A DNA stretch of 64,000 nucleotides from Peptoclostridium sp965368085 (GTDB taxonomy: Bacteria > Bacillota > Clostridia > Peptostreptococcales > Peptostreptococcaceae), in NCBI GenBank assembly GCA_965368085.1, contig CBDULP010000012.1, positions 9,918 to 73,917 of the forward strand, written 5' to 3'. The position numbers and the translations under genes were made by a program. The notes below the pieces were generated by a model that saw nothing but the letters and a program-made list of their open reading frames with translations, was not told the origin of the DNA and ran no database searches. How positions within the stretch are numbered: position 1 is the stretch's first letter; every line of letters starts with the position of its first letter. Below, piece after piece: positions 1-9,061 of this stretch.

Positions 1-51
1 ATATGCTTTCTATGAGTTATGAAAAAATAAATTGTGGGAGAGTTTATTATT

Positions 52-924
52 ATGATAAAAAAGATATTGACTGGAATATCGGTTTCTATTATCACTTTAG
101 GCCTTGGAATGGGATTTGCATTTGCAGATGGAAACAAGGTCGTTGAAGTGAATACACAGACGCTGAATGTAAGGCTGGATGCGAATCTGGATTCGAGTAT
201 AGTATACAAGGCGGGCTTGGGACAAAAATTTTCGTTTGTTTCACAGGACGAGGAATGGATAGAGATAAGGCTGGACAATGGAAGATGCGGGTGGATTCAT
301 TCGGATTATGCAAATATAAAAGAAGAATTAAAGACTGGAGTAATAAACAGTGACGATGTCAGCGTAAGTGAGGGCGAGAGCCTTATAGCTCCTTGCACAG
401 GGAACTTAAGCAAAGGAGATAAGGTGCAGATAGTAGAGGCGGGAGACGAATGGACTAGAATAAGGCTTGCAAATGGTGCGGAAGGGTTCGTTTATTCCAG
501 TGTAGTATCCATAGATCAGAAATCGTCTGCTGTCAGCAGAGGAGGAGCGCGAGATTCCAACATGCTTAGGATTGCAACATCAAAGATAGGATCCAAGTAT
601 TCAAAAGGAGCAGAGGGCCCAAACACTTTTGACTGTTCGGGATATGTGAAATACATATATAAAGAGGCCTATGGAAAGGAACTGCCGCATAATTCAAGAT
701 CACAGTATTCTATAGGGACTCCGGTTTCAAAGGGTGAACTTGCAGTGGGAGATATTGTTTTTTTTGCCACGGCAGGAAGCAGCAGGATAAATCATTCTGG
801 GATATACATAGGTGATGGGAAATTCATACATGCATCTTCATATGATGGAAAAGTTTTAATACACCCGCTGGACACAGGACATTACAGCAATGTGTACAGG
901 GGAGCCAAGAGAGTGCTCGATTAG
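52..924 (+). CDS. Secreted SH3-NlpC/P60 cell-wall peptidase
   Basis: Predicted exported peptidoglycan endopeptidase of 290 aa. The ATG at 52 is preferred over the GTG at 34 because the GTGGGAG ribosome site overlaps that GTG, and the protein then opens with a classic signal peptide (MIKKILTG, a hydrophobic stretch, cleavage near FAFA). Two bacterial SH3-like domains follow (about residues 30-85 and 95-155), then a C-terminal NlpC/P60 domain from about 170. Its catalytic Cys lies in FDCSGYV, and the His in the NHSGIYIGDG region completes the dyad expected for this family. It is monocistronic, with a terminator directly downstream. By family knowledge it cleaves gamma-D-Glu-diamino acid bonds during wall turnover; the substrate is not proven here. 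Confidence 0.88.
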   Translation: MIKKILTGISVSIITLGLGMGFAFADGNKVVEVNTQTLNVRLDANLDSSIVYKAGLGQKFSFVSQDEEWIEIRLDNGRCGWIHSDYANIKEELKTGVINSDDVSVSEGESLIAPCTGNLSKGDKVQIVEAGDEWTRIRLANGAEGFVYSSVVSIDQKSSAVSRGGARDSNMLRIATSKIGSKYSKGAEGPNTFDCSGYVKYIYKEAYGKELPHNSRSQYSIGTPVSKGELAVGDIVFFATAGSSRINHSGIYIGDGKFIHASSYDGKVLIHPLDTGHYSNVYRGAKRVLD

Positions 925-957
925 AATGAAAATAATATAATGAAGAAATAGTCATAT

Positions 958-990
958 AAAAAGCCTGAGGAAATTTTCCGCAGGCTTTTA
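958..990 (+). terminator. Intrinsic terminator of the NlpC/P60 gene
   Basis: AAAAAGCCTG pairs with CAGGCTTTT across a short loop, and the T-rich arm closes the structure about 35 bases after the stop codon. Confidence 0.85.
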
Positions 991-1303
991 TGCGTATAAT
1001 GAAGAGTGTGCATGGATGACTAAAAGCTAGACATATCAAAGAGTATATGAATTATGAGTATGAAAGTTGTGAATATATATGCTTTTATGGATTAAAAATA
1101 TACAATTGTATTGTTAATAACAAGATTTGCACAAAATAAGTGCTATTTAAATTTATATGCATGGAATTTTATTATTATAAAAATGGCAAAACATAGCAAA
1201 ACATGTACTTGAAATATACAAAAAACGTTAAAATAACACAGTTACAAGGATTTCAGCCAAAAAAATCAAAGTTCAGAAAATTTAGTTAAATTAATATCTT
1301 TTG

Positions 1304-1332
1304 TTGAAATGTGTTTAAGTGTAAGATATCAT
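1304..1332 (+). promoter_or_regulatory. Sigma-A promoter of the gcv operon
   Basis: TTGAAA (1304-1309) and TATCAT (1327-1332) match five of six consensus bases each with an ideal 17-base spacer. Transcription would start near 1339, just before the glycine aptamer. The stretch 991-1303 before it is AT-rich and shows no credible gene. Confidence 0.7.
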
Positions 1333-1354
1333 TACGTTAAACAAATACAGACCA

Positions 1355-1475
1355 TATGAAGGCAGTGAGAGACACCAATATTAGATGGTGGCCGACGGGG
1401 CAATATCGCAAAATGCCAATGTGCGATAGAAACTTTCAGGCAAAAGAATTGCTGCTGGATGGGACTCTGGAAAAC
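1355..1475 (+). promoter_or_regulatory. Glycine riboswitch (single aptamer) upstream of gcvT
   Basis: The sequence carries the hallmark glycine-aptamer blocks in order: GGCAGTGAGAGA (1361-1372), GCCGACGGGGCAA (1390-1402), AAACTTTCAGGCAAAAG (1430-1446) and GGGACTCTGGA (1461-1471). The gene downstream encodes the glycine cleavage T protein, the classic target. Only one aptamer is visible; a second complete set of blocks is absent before the hairpin at 1534. By analogy with known gcv riboswitches glycine binding is expected to turn expression on. CTCTG at 1465-1469 can pair with CAGAG at 1533-1537 in the terminator stem, giving a plausible antiterminator. Confidence 0.9.
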
Positions 1476-1533
1476 CGTACATAATTCGGCACTGATGTAT
1501 TTAGGGAACATTCTCAATTATCGGTGAAAAGAC

Positions 1534-1588
1534 AGAGGATGTGATGGCGCACTGGTTTACAGTCATCATGTCCTCTTTTGTTTTTATT
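1534..1588 (+). terminator. Riboswitch-controlled terminator hairpin
   Basis: AGAGGATGTGATG (1534-1546) pairs with CATCATGTCCTCT (1564-1576) over 13 positions including two G-U pairs. It is followed by a T-rich tail. The structure lies between the glycine aptamer and gcvT, as expected for transcriptional control. Confidence 0.8.
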
Positions 1589-1763
1589 AATATTCAATTT
1601 ATTTATAGCGTGAATTGAAAAAATATGGGCAGATATGTGAATGTTGTACTTATTTTCCAAATTGGGCTAAATTAATATTCAAGTCATATGCATAAAAAAG
1701 AAATAGAGTGGGTAAGAAGGTATTGTGAAAGATGCTTTCTATATTGAGAGGAGGATGTTGTTA

Positions 1764-2873
1764 GTGGAAAATGTAAAAAAGACACCTATGTATGAGCTTC
1801 ACAAAAAATATGGTGGAAAGATAATTGAATTTTGTGGATGGGCTCTACCAGTACAGTATGAGGGGATAAACGCAGAGCACGAAGCAGTAAGGACTAACGC
1901 GGGAATGTTTGACGTTTCGCATATGGGAGAAGTTGAAGTCAAGGGCAAAGGCGCAACTGACTTTATACAAAACCTAGTCGCAAATGACGTGAAGGTGCTT
2001 GAGAACAACCAGGCTCTTTACACTCACATGTGTTACCCTGACGGAGGTACTGTTGATGACCTTCTAGTTTACAAATATACAAACGACGATTACCTTCTTG
2101 TTATAAATGCAAGTAATGTAGAAAAGGACTACAGCTGGATAGTTGAGCATACAAAGGGATTTGACGTTGAGACAAAGAATATATCAGACGATGTCGCGGA
2201 AATAGCGCTTCAAGGTCCAAAGGCGCAAGCAATACTTCAAAAGCTTACAGACACAAATCTTGATGAAGTCAAGTTCTTCTACTGCAAGAAAGACGTTAAC
2301 ATAGCAGGTGCAAATTGCATGATATCAAGAACCGGGTACACTGGAGAAGACGGATTTGAAATATACACTTCAAATGACGCTGCTGCAGATGTATGGGAAA
2401 AGCTAATGGAAGCTGGAAAAGACGAAGGACTAAAGCCTGCGGGACTTGGATGCAGAGACACGCTTAGATTCGAAGTAGCCCTTCCACTATACGGACAGGA
2501 GCTTGACAAGGACATATCTCCGCTTGAGGCTGGACTTGGATTCTTTGTAAAGCTTGACATAGAAGACGACTTCGTAGGAAAAGACGCGCTTAAGAAGCAA
2601 AAGGCAGACGGTCTTACTAGAAAAATAGTAGGATTCGAGCTTAAAGGAAAAGGAATTCCAAGACATGGATATGACGTTCTTTCAAATGGAGAAAAAATAG
2701 GTTTTGTAACTACAGGATACCAGTCTCCATCAACAGGAAGACTAGTTGGACTTGCAATGGTTGACATTGCACATGCTGAGCTTGGATCTGAAATAGAAAT
2801 TCAGATAAGAAAGAAAGTTGTTCCTGCTGAAGTAGTTAAGAAGAGATTTTACAATAAGAGCTACAAGAAATAA
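1764..2873 (+). CDS. gcvT: Glycine cleavage system T protein (aminomethyltransferase)
   Basis: 369 aa, the usual family length. GcvT transfers the methylene group from aminomethyl-lipoyl GcvH to tetrahydrofolate and releases ammonia. The GTG at 1764 is chosen because AGGAGG (1749-1754) sits nine bases upstream; an ATG at 1755 abuts that site. Recognisable blocks are HKKYGGKIIEFCGWALP near the N-terminus, FDVSHMGE, SRTGYTGEDGFE, GCRDTLRFE and the C-terminal GFVTTGYQSPS. It is the first gene after the glycine riboswitch and is followed by gcvH, gcvPA and gcvPB, so expression should follow glycine supply. Confidence 0.95.
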   Translation: MENVKKTPMYELHKKYGGKIIEFCGWALPVQYEGINAEHEAVRTNAGMFDVSHMGEVEVKGKGATDFIQNLVANDVKVLENNQALYTHMCYPDGGTVDDLLVYKYTNDDYLLVINASNVEKDYSWIVEHTKGFDVETKNISDDVAEIALQGPKAQAILQKLTDTNLDEVKFFYCKKDVNIAGANCMISRTGYTGEDGFEIYTSNDAAADVWEKLMEAGKDEGLKPAGLGCRDTLRFEVALPLYGQELDKDISPLEAGLGFFVKLDIEDDFVGKDALKKQKADGLTRKIVGFELKGKGIPRHGYDVLSNGEKIGFVTTGYQSPSTGRLVGLAMVDIAHAELGSEIEIQIRKKVVPAEVVKKRFYNKSYKK

Positions 2874-2922
2874 AATTAAAATAAATGATTAGAATCATGC
2901 AAATGGGGTAAAAAAGAATACT

Positions 2923-2941
2923 CGAGGCCATTGCGGCCTCG
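2923..2941 (+). other. Intercistronic hairpin between gcvT and gcvH
   Basis: CGAGGCC and GGCCTCG form a perfect 7-bp stem with a 5-base loop. No T tract follows, so it is more likely an mRNA processing or stability element than a terminator. Confidence 0.5.
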
Positions 2942-2987
2942 TAAATACTAATATAAAAAAAATGAAAATACAGGGAGGAATTTAAAA

Positions 2988-3374
2988 ATGAGTAAAATAG
3001 TTGAGGGTCTTTATTACACTAATCACCATGACTGGGTAAGAGTAGAAGGAGACAAAGCATACATAGGAGCTACTGACTACGCTCAGCACGCTCTTGGAGA
3101 CATAGTTTACGTAGAACTTCCAGAAGTTGGCGACGAGTTTGGCGTAGAGGAGACTTACGGAGTAATAGAGTCTGTTAAGGCTGCTACAGACGTATATATG
3201 CCAGTGGCTGGAAAAGTAGTTGAAATAAACGAAGATCTTGAAGATGCTCCAGAAAGCATAAACGAAGATCCATATGGAAAATGGCTTGTTGCTGTAGAAA
3301 TGTCAGACAAGTCTGAGCTTGACAACCTAATGAGCGCTAGCGCTTATGAAGAGTTCTGCAGCAAGGAGGACTAG
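2988..3374 (+). CDS. gcvH: Glycine cleavage system H protein (lipoyl carrier)
   Basis: 128 aa, typical size. The protein carries the aminomethyl intermediate between the P and T proteins on a lipoyl arm. The lipoylated lysine is K64 in GVIESVKAATDVY, and the HDWVRVEGDKAYIGATDYAQ N-terminal block and the C-terminal GKWLVAVE segment are standard. A GGGAGGA ribosome site precedes the ATG. It lies between gcvT and gcvPA; its stop codon is separated from the gcvPA start by one base, indicating tight coupling. Confidence 0.96.
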   Translation: MSKIVEGLYYTNHHDWVRVEGDKAYIGATDYAQHALGDIVYVELPEVGDEFGVEETYGVIESVKAATDVYMPVAGKVVEINEDLEDAPESINEDPYGKWLVAVEMSDKSELDNLMSASAYEEFCSKED

Positions 3375-3375
3375 C

Positions 3376-4719
3376 ATGAATAAGTACATTCCAAATACAG
3401 AAGCTGAAAGAAAGTCAATGCTCGAAAGTATGGGAATGAACTCTATGGATGACCTTTTTGCGGATATTCCAGAGGACCTTCGTCTTGGAAGGGACCTTGA
3501 TATTCCTGATGGCCTTTCGGAAATGGAGCTTTCCAAGCACATGAACGAGCTTGCATCAAAAAATAAAAGCGGACTTACATGCTTTACGGGTGCTGGTGCA
3601 TATGACCACTATATACCATCGCTTATAAACCACCTTATACTTCGTCAAGAGTTTTTCACTGCATATACTCCATATCAGCCGGAGATAAGCCAGGGAACAC
3701 TTCAGATGATATTTGAGTACCAGAGTATGATATGTGAGCTTACAGGAATGGAAGTTTCAAATGCGTCTATGTACGATGGTGGAACAGCTTGCGTAGAGGC
3801 TGCAATAATGAGTCTTGCAGCCAAGAAAAAAGGTGACAATGTAGTAATATCAAAAACGGTTAATCCGGAAACTATACAGCTTCTTAAAACTTACATGAAA
3901 GCAAAGGGAATAGAAGTTGTAGAAGTAGGCATGGACAACGGAGTTACAGACCTTGCAAAACTTAAGGAAGCTGTAAACAATGCCACTGCAGGAGTGATAG
4001 TTCAAAGCCCTAACTTCTTCGGAATAATAGAAGATGTTCAGGCAGCAGCTGACATAGCGCATGAGCAAAAGGCTCTTTGTATAGACTATGTTGATCCAAT
4101 ATCGCTTGGACTTCTTAAGAAGCCTGCAGACATGGGTGCAGACATAGTTGTTGGAGATGCTCAGGCGTTCGGAAGCGCGCTTAACTTTGGCGGTCCTTAT
4201 ATAGGATTCATGGCTACTAAGTCTAAGCACGCAAGAAAAATGCCTGGAAGAATAGTAGGCCAGACTGTCGATACAGAAGGCAAGAGAGGATTCGTGCTTA
4301 CGCTTCAGGCGAGAGAGCAGCACATAAGAAGAGAAAAAGCCACATCAAATATATGTTCAAATCAGGGGCTTTGCACTCTTATAGTTACAATTTACCTTAC
4401 AACAATGGGTAAAGCGGGTCTTAAAGAGGTTGCCACACAGTGTATGGAAAAGGCTCAATACGCTTACAAAAAGCTTACAGAGTCTGGAAAGTTCAAGCCT
4501 ATGTTTGAAGGAAGACCTTTCTTCAAGGAGTTTGCACTTACAACAGATGTTGATGTTTCAAGCATGAACAAAAAGCTTCTTGAAAAAGATATACTTGGTG
4601 GATACGAGCTTTCAAGAGATTTTGAAGATATGAAAAACGGACTTCTTCTTTGCGTTACCGAGAAGAGGACTAAAGAAGAAATAGACCTGTTGGCACAGGT
4701 AATGGAGGTGGCTGAATAA
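3376..4719 (+). CDS. gcvPA: Glycine dehydrogenase (decarboxylating) subunit 1
   Basis: 447 aa. The P protein is split into two subunits here, as in many Firmicutes; this is the N-terminal half, which lacks the PLP lysine. The ATG at 3376 is preceded by AAGGAGG at 3363-3369. Conserved blocks include the N-terminal MNKYIPNTEAER region, the TPYQPEISQGTLQ motif, and GMEVSNASMYDG. The stop codon overlaps the gcvPB start by one base (TAATG), so translational coupling is likely. Confidence 0.95.
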   Translation: MNKYIPNTEAERKSMLESMGMNSMDDLFADIPEDLRLGRDLDIPDGLSEMELSKHMNELASKNKSGLTCFTGAGAYDHYIPSLINHLILRQEFFTAYTPYQPEISQGTLQMIFEYQSMICELTGMEVSNASMYDGGTACVEAAIMSLAAKKKGDNVVISKTVNPETIQLLKTYMKAKGIEVVEVGMDNGVTDLAKLKEAVNNATAGVIVQSPNFFGIIEDVQAAADIAHEQKALCIDYVDPISLGLLKKPADMGADIVVGDAQAFGSALNFGGPYIGFMATKSKHARKMPGRIVGQTVDTEGKRGFVLTLQAREQHIRREKATSNICSNQGLCTLIVTIYLTTMGKAGLKEVATQCMEKAQYAYKKLTESGKFKPMFEGRPFFKEFALTTDVDVSSMNKKLLEKDILGGYELSRDFEDMKNGLLLCVTEKRTKEEIDLLAQVMEVAE

Positions 4720-6164
4720 TGAAATACGATAAGCTTATTTTCGAAGTTTCGACAGAGGGAAGAGTTGCTTACAGCCTTCCAAAATCAGATGTGCCTAAGG
4801 TTGAAGCGGGCGATGCAATACCAGCTGAATTTTTAAGTGATACGGATCCAGAGCTTCCTGAGGTTAGCGAGGTTGACGTAATAAGACACTTTACAAACCT
4901 CTCCAAGAAGAACTTTGGTGTGGACGAAGGATTTTATCCGCTTGGATCTTGCACAATGAAGTACAATCCTAAGATAAACGAAGACATGGCTAGAATACCT
5001 GGCCTTGTAAATGTACACCCTTACCAGCCAGAAGAGACTGTTCAGGGGTCTTTGGAGCTTATGCACAATCTTGACGAGCTTCTTTCAGAAATATCAGGAA
5101 TGGACAGAGCTTGCCTTCAGCCTGCAGCAGGTTCTCATGGAGAGTATACAGGACTTATGCTTATAAAGGCATACCATGAAAAGAGAGGGGACACTAAGAG
5201 AACTAAAATAATAGTCCCTGACTCTGCTCATGGAACAAACCCTTCAAGTGCTCATGTTGCAGGATTTGAAGTTGTAGAAATAGAATCGAACAAGAACGGC
5301 GGGGTTGACATAGAAAACCTTAAGGCTGCTCTTGACGATGAAGTTGCAGGATTCATGCTTACAAACCCAAGTACTCTTGGATTGTTTGAAGAAAACATAA
5401 AAGAAATAGCAGCTCTTATACATGAAGCTGGCGGACTTCTATACTACGATGGAGCAAACATGAATGCCATAATGGGAGAGACAAGACCAGGCGACATGGG
5501 ATTTGACGTTATGCACTACAACCTTCACAAGACTATGTCTACTCCTCACGGCGGAGGAGGACCTGGAAGTGGAGCGATAGGCGTTAAAGAACGTCTTGTT
5601 GAATTTCTTCCAGTACCTGTGATAGAGAAGAAAGAGGATTCGTATGTGCTTGACTATGACAGGCCGAATTCAATAGGAAAAATTAAAAACTTCTATGGGA
5701 ACTATGGTGTGTGTCTAAAGGCATATGCTTATATACTTACAATGGGAGGAAAAGGACTTAACGAGGCGAGCCAAAATGCAGTGCTTAATGCAAACTACCT
5801 TATGAACAAGCTTAAGGGAGAGTACAACCTTCCTTTCGACAGAGTTTGCAAGCATGAGTTCGTACTTGGAGGAATCAAAGAAGGCGATGTAAGCACACTT
5901 GACGTGGCTAAGAGACTTCTTGACCATGGATACCATCCACCTACAGTATATTTCCCTCTTATAGTGCATGAAGCTATAATGATAGAGCCTACAGAGACTG
6001 AAAACAGAGAAACTCTTGACGGTTTTGTAGACGCTATGCTTAGCATTGCTAAAGAGGCTAAGGAGGATGCAAGCATCCTCAAAAATGCTCCTTACAATAC
6101 AGAGGTAAGAAGACTTGACGAAGTCAAGGCTGCAAAAGACCTTGTACTCAAGTGGGAAAAATAA
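4719..6164 (+). CDS. gcvPB: Glycine dehydrogenase (decarboxylating) subunit 2
   Basis: 481 aa, the PLP-binding half of the P protein. It decarboxylates glycine and loads the aminomethyl group onto lipoyl GcvH. The Schiff-base lysine is K271 in NLHKTMSTPHGGGGPGSG, and DSAHGTNPSSAHVAGFE is the conserved upstream block. Together with gcvPA it completes the P protein. The dihydrolipoyl dehydrogenase (L protein) of the system is not in this window. Confidence 0.96.
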   Translation: MKYDKLIFEVSTEGRVAYSLPKSDVPKVEAGDAIPAEFLSDTDPELPEVSEVDVIRHFTNLSKKNFGVDEGFYPLGSCTMKYNPKINEDMARIPGLVNVHPYQPEETVQGSLELMHNLDELLSEISGMDRACLQPAAGSHGEYTGLMLIKAYHEKRGDTKRTKIIVPDSAHGTNPSSAHVAGFEVVEIESNKNGGVDIENLKAALDDEVAGFMLTNPSTLGLFEENIKEIAALIHEAGGLLYYDGANMNAIMGETRPGDMGFDVMHYNLHKTMSTPHGGGGPGSGAIGVKERLVEFLPVPVIEKKEDSYVLDYDRPNSIGKIKNFYGNYGVCLKAYAYILTMGGKGLNEASQNAVLNANYLMNKLKGEYNLPFDRVCKHEFVLGGIKEGDVSTLDVAKRLLDHGYHPPTVYFPLIVHEAIMIEPTETENRETLDGFVDAMLSIAKEAKEDASILKNAPYNTEVRRLDEVKAAKDLVLKWEK

Positions 6165-6207
6165 TATTTTAAACTTGCATAAACATAATATATGACAAAA
6201 AATATAG

Positions 6208-6233
6208 ATGCCGGCAGAATGTTCTGCCGGCAT
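6208..6233. terminator. Perfect hairpin after the gcv genes
   Basis: ATGCCGGCAGAA and TTCTGCCGGCAT form a perfect 12-bp stem with a 2-base centre. The + strand continues with A residues rather than T, so it may be a factor-assisted terminator, an mRNA 3' end protector, or act on the other strand. Confidence 0.5.
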
Positions 6234-6306
6234 AAAAAACAGCAAAAAACGGGAAAACTGAGTTTGATGCGAATGATACATGTTAAAACTACATGTAATG
6301 TATGCG

Positions 6307-6334
6307 TTGAATAGAATTATAAATCTGTTATAAT
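6307..6334 (+). promoter_or_regulatory. Promoter for folD-fhs
   Basis: TTGAAT (6307-6312), 16-base spacer, then TATAAT (6329-6334) with a TG at 6326-6327 making an extended -10. This would let folD and fhs be transcribed independently of the glycine riboswitch. Confidence 0.65.
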
Positions 6335-6376
6335 TTATAATGTGCAGGTATAAAAAATATATGGGAGGTAAAGGTC

Positions 6377-7222
6377 TTGAAACTTATAGACGGAAAAGCG
6401 GTATCAGCTGAAATCAGAAAAGAACTTGAAGTTGAAGTTAAAAAGCTAAAAGAAGAAAAGGGTATAACTCCGGGACTTGCAGTTGTACTTGTAGGAGAAG
6501 ACCCAGCTTCAAAGACATACGTAGCAAGTAAGGAAAAAGCTTGTGAAAAGATAGGGATCTACTCAGAAGGACATAAACTTTCTGCAGACACAAGCGAAGA
6601 AGATCTTTTAAAACTTATAGACGAGCTTAACAACAAGGATGAAATCGATGGAATACTTGTTCAGCTTCCTCTTCCATCGCATATAGATGAGAAGAAAGTG
6701 CTTGATAAAATAAGTCCAGAGAAAGATGTGGATGGATTCCACCCTATAAATGTAGGAAAGCTTTCTATTGGCGAAGAGGCTTTTATACCATGTACTCCTC
6801 ACGGGGTTATAAAGCTTATGGAGCATGAAAATATAGAAATGGCAGGAAAAAAAGCTGTCATAATAGGAAGAAGTAATATAGTTGGAAAGCCTGCGGCAAT
6901 GCTTCTTCTTCAAAAGAACGCTACAGTTACAATATGCCACTCTAGAACAAAGGATCTTGCAAAAGTTGCGAGTGAAGCTGACATTCTAGTAGCGGCAATA
7001 GGAAAACCTAATTTTGTAACTGCGGACATGGTAAAAGAGGGTGCAACGGTGATAGATGTGGGTATAAACAGAGTTGACGGAAAGCTTGTTGGAGATGTCG
7101 ACTTTGAATCTGTAAAGGAAAAGGCCGGATACATAACTCCTGTTCCAGGAGGCGTAGGCCCTATGACCATAACAATGCTTCTGTTTAATACAGTGGTATC
7201 TGCAAAGAGAAAAGCTAAATAA
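6377..7222 (+). CDS. folD: Bifunctional methylene-THF dehydrogenase/cyclohydrolase
   Basis: 281 aa, standard length. FolD oxidises 5,10-methylene-THF and hydrolyses methenyl-THF to 10-formyl-THF, so it processes the C1 unit released by glycine cleavage. The start is TTG at 6377, eight bases after GGGAGG. Catalytic Tyr48 and Lys52 are visible in SKTYVASKEKACE; the active-site blocks DGILVQLPLP and PEKDVDGFHP and the nucleotide site GRSNIVGKPAA follow. Fhs is 18 bases downstream in the same operon. Confidence 0.96.
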   Translation: MKLIDGKAVSAEIRKELEVEVKKLKEEKGITPGLAVVLVGEDPASKTYVASKEKACEKIGIYSEGHKLSADTSEEDLLKLIDELNNKDEIDGILVQLPLPSHIDEKKVLDKISPEKDVDGFHPINVGKLSIGEEAFIPCTPHGVIKLMEHENIEMAGKKAVIIGRSNIVGKPAAMLLLQKNATVTICHSRTKDLAKVASEADILVAAIGKPNFVTADMVKEGATVIDVGINRVDGKLVGDVDFESVKEKAGYITPVPGGVGPMTITMLLFNTVVSAKRKAK

Positions 7223-7240
7223 TAAGGAGGAATTTATAGT

Positions 7241-8914
7241 ATGAAAACTGACGTTCAAATAGCACAGGAAGCCAAGATGCTTCCGATAGTAGACATTGCA
7301 AAGGATCTTGGCCTTAAGGAAGATGATATAGAGCTTTATGGAAAGTATAAGGCGAAAATATCACTTGACGTTTACAAGAAGCTTGAAGACAAGCCAGACG
7401 GAAAACTTGTGCTTGTAACTGCTATAAACCCTACTGCTGCGGGAGAAGGCAAGACTACTACAAACGTAGGTCTTAGCATGGGTCTTAACAAGATAGGCAA
7501 AAAGACTATAACTGCACTTAGAGAGCCATCTCTTGGACCTTGTTTCGGAGTAAAGGGCGGAGCAGCAGGCGGAGGATACGCGCAGGTTGTTCCTATGGAC
7601 GACATAAACCTTCACTTCACAGGAGACATACATGCTATAACTACTGCAAACAACCTTCTTGCAGCTCTTCTTGACAACCACATAAAGCAGGGGAATGCGC
7701 TTGGTCTAGATCCTACAAAGATAACTTGGAGAAGATGTCTTGACATGAACGACAGATCTCTAAGAAACATAGTAATAGCTCTTGGCGGAACTGGAAACGG
7801 AATCCCAAGACAGGACGGATTCGACATATCGGTTGCATCTGAGATAATGGCAATACTTTGCCTGGCTACAAGCATGACAGACCTTAAGGAAAGACTTACA
7901 AAGATGATAGTCGGATACACTTACGACAACAAGCCTGTAACAGCAGGACAGCTTGACGCTACAGGAGCGCTTGCACTTCTTCTTAAGGATGCAATAAAGC
8001 CTAATCTTGTTCAGACTCTTGAGAACACTCCAGCTATAATACACGGAGGACCTTTTGCAAACATAGCTCACGGATGTAACTCTGTAATGACTACAAAGAC
8101 TGCTCTTAAGATAGCTGACTATGTAGTTACAGAGGCAGGATTTGGAGCTGACCTTGGGGCGGAGAAGTTCTTTAACATCAAGTGTAGATATGCGGAACTT
8201 AAGCCTGATGCAGCAGTAGTTGTAGCTACTGTAAGAGCTCTTAAAAACCACGGTGGAGTTCCAAAGGCTGAGCTAAACAATGAAAATATGGAGGCTCTTG
8301 GAAAAGGTTTTGGAAACCTTGAAAAGCAAATAGAAAACGTTCAAAAATTCGGAGTGCCTGTTATAGTTGCCATAAATGCATTCCCAACAGACACAGAGAA
8401 AGAGCTTAAGTTTGTTGAAGATAAATGTAGAGAAATGGGAGCAGACGCCGTACTTTCAGAAGTATGGGCAAACGGAGGAGAAGGCGGAGTTGCTCTTGCA
8501 AAGAGAGTCGTTGAAGTTGTTGAGAGTGGAGTTGCAAACTTCAAGCCTCTATACAGTCTTGACCTGTCTATAAAGGAAAAGATAGAGAAAATAGCAAAAG
8601 AGATATACGGAGCTGATGGTGTAGACTTCACTGCAAAGGCTGAAAAAGATATAGCAAAATACAACGATATAGACGGGCTATCAGAGCTTCCTATATGTAT
8701 GGCTAAGACTCAGTACTCGCTATCAGACAACCCTAAGCTTCTTGGAAAGCCATCAGGATTTAAAATAACAGTAAGTGATATAAGAGCTTCAGCTGGAGCT
8801 GGATTCCTTGTAGCACTTACTGGGGACATAATGACTATGCCAGGACTTCCTAAGGTTCCAGCAGCAAACAGAATGGACATACTTGAAGATGGAGAGATAG
8901 TAGGACTGTTCTAG
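7241..8914 (+). CDS. fhs: Formate-tetrahydrofolate ligase
   Basis: 557 aa, full length. Fhs interconverts 10-formyl-THF plus ADP and Pi with formate, THF and ATP. In a glycine fermenter it would run towards formate and ATP (inference). The P-loop TPTAAGEGKTTT lies around residues 63-74, followed by REPSLGPCFGVKGGAAGGGYAQ-type sequence characteristic of the family. AAGGAGG precedes the ATG. A terminator follows at 8971, and the TGA-containing gene begins 147 bases after the stop. Confidence 0.97.
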   Translation: MKTDVQIAQEAKMLPIVDIAKDLGLKEDDIELYGKYKAKISLDVYKKLEDKPDGKLVLVTAINPTAAGEGKTTTNVGLSMGLNKIGKKTITALREPSLGPCFGVKGGAAGGGYAQVVPMDDINLHFTGDIHAITTANNLLAALLDNHIKQGNALGLDPTKITWRRCLDMNDRSLRNIVIALGGTGNGIPRQDGFDISVASEIMAILCLATSMTDLKERLTKMIVGYTYDNKPVTAGQLDATGALALLLKDAIKPNLVQTLENTPAIIHGGPFANIAHGCNSVMTTKTALKIADYVVTEAGFGADLGAEKFFNIKCRYAELKPDAAVVVATVRALKNHGGVPKAELNNENMEALGKGFGNLEKQIENVQKFGVPVIVAINAFPTDTEKELKFVEDKCREMGADAVLSEVWANGGEGGVALAKRVVEVVESGVANFKPLYSLDLSIKEKIEKIAKEIYGADGVDFTAKAEKDIAKYNDIDGLSELPICMAKTQYSLSDNPKLLGKPSGFKITVSDIRASAGAGFLVALTGDIMTMPGLPKVPAANRMDILEDGEIVGLF

Positions 8915-8970
8915 TGGGAATAGGCTATACTTGCAAGTTAAGCATTATCAAAATCCTTGAATATTAGACT

Positions 8971-9000
8971 TTGGGGAAAACTTATGTTTTCCCCAATTTT
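8971..9000 (+). terminator. Terminator or attenuator between fhs and the selenoprotein gene
   Basis: TTGGGGAAAAC (8971-8981) pairs perfectly with GTTTTCCCCAA (8986-8996), followed by TTTT. Only about 60 bases separate it from the next start codon and no strong promoter is evident there, so partial read-through is possible. Confidence 0.75.
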
Positions 9001-9061
9001 ATACAATGCACCATAGAAAAATTCAATAGAAATACTGTAACCAATAGAAGGAGGACATAAA

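Noticed and set aside
1031..1137. 30-codon ORF with many Tyr and Cys before the gcv promoter
   Set aside because: Poor ribosome site and biased composition typical of random AT-rich sequence.
1184..1197. TGGCAAAACATAGC as a sigma-54 promoter upstream of the glycine riboswitch
   Set aside because: Only nine bases separate GG and GC; sigma-54 needs ten. A good sigma-A promoter lies downstream at 1304.
2279..2767. Long antisense ORFs opposite gcvT, fhs, the fol and mrp genes
   Set aside because: They lack ribosome sites, are rich in Ser/Pro/Phe as expected from the complementary strand, and lie opposite strongly recognisable genes.
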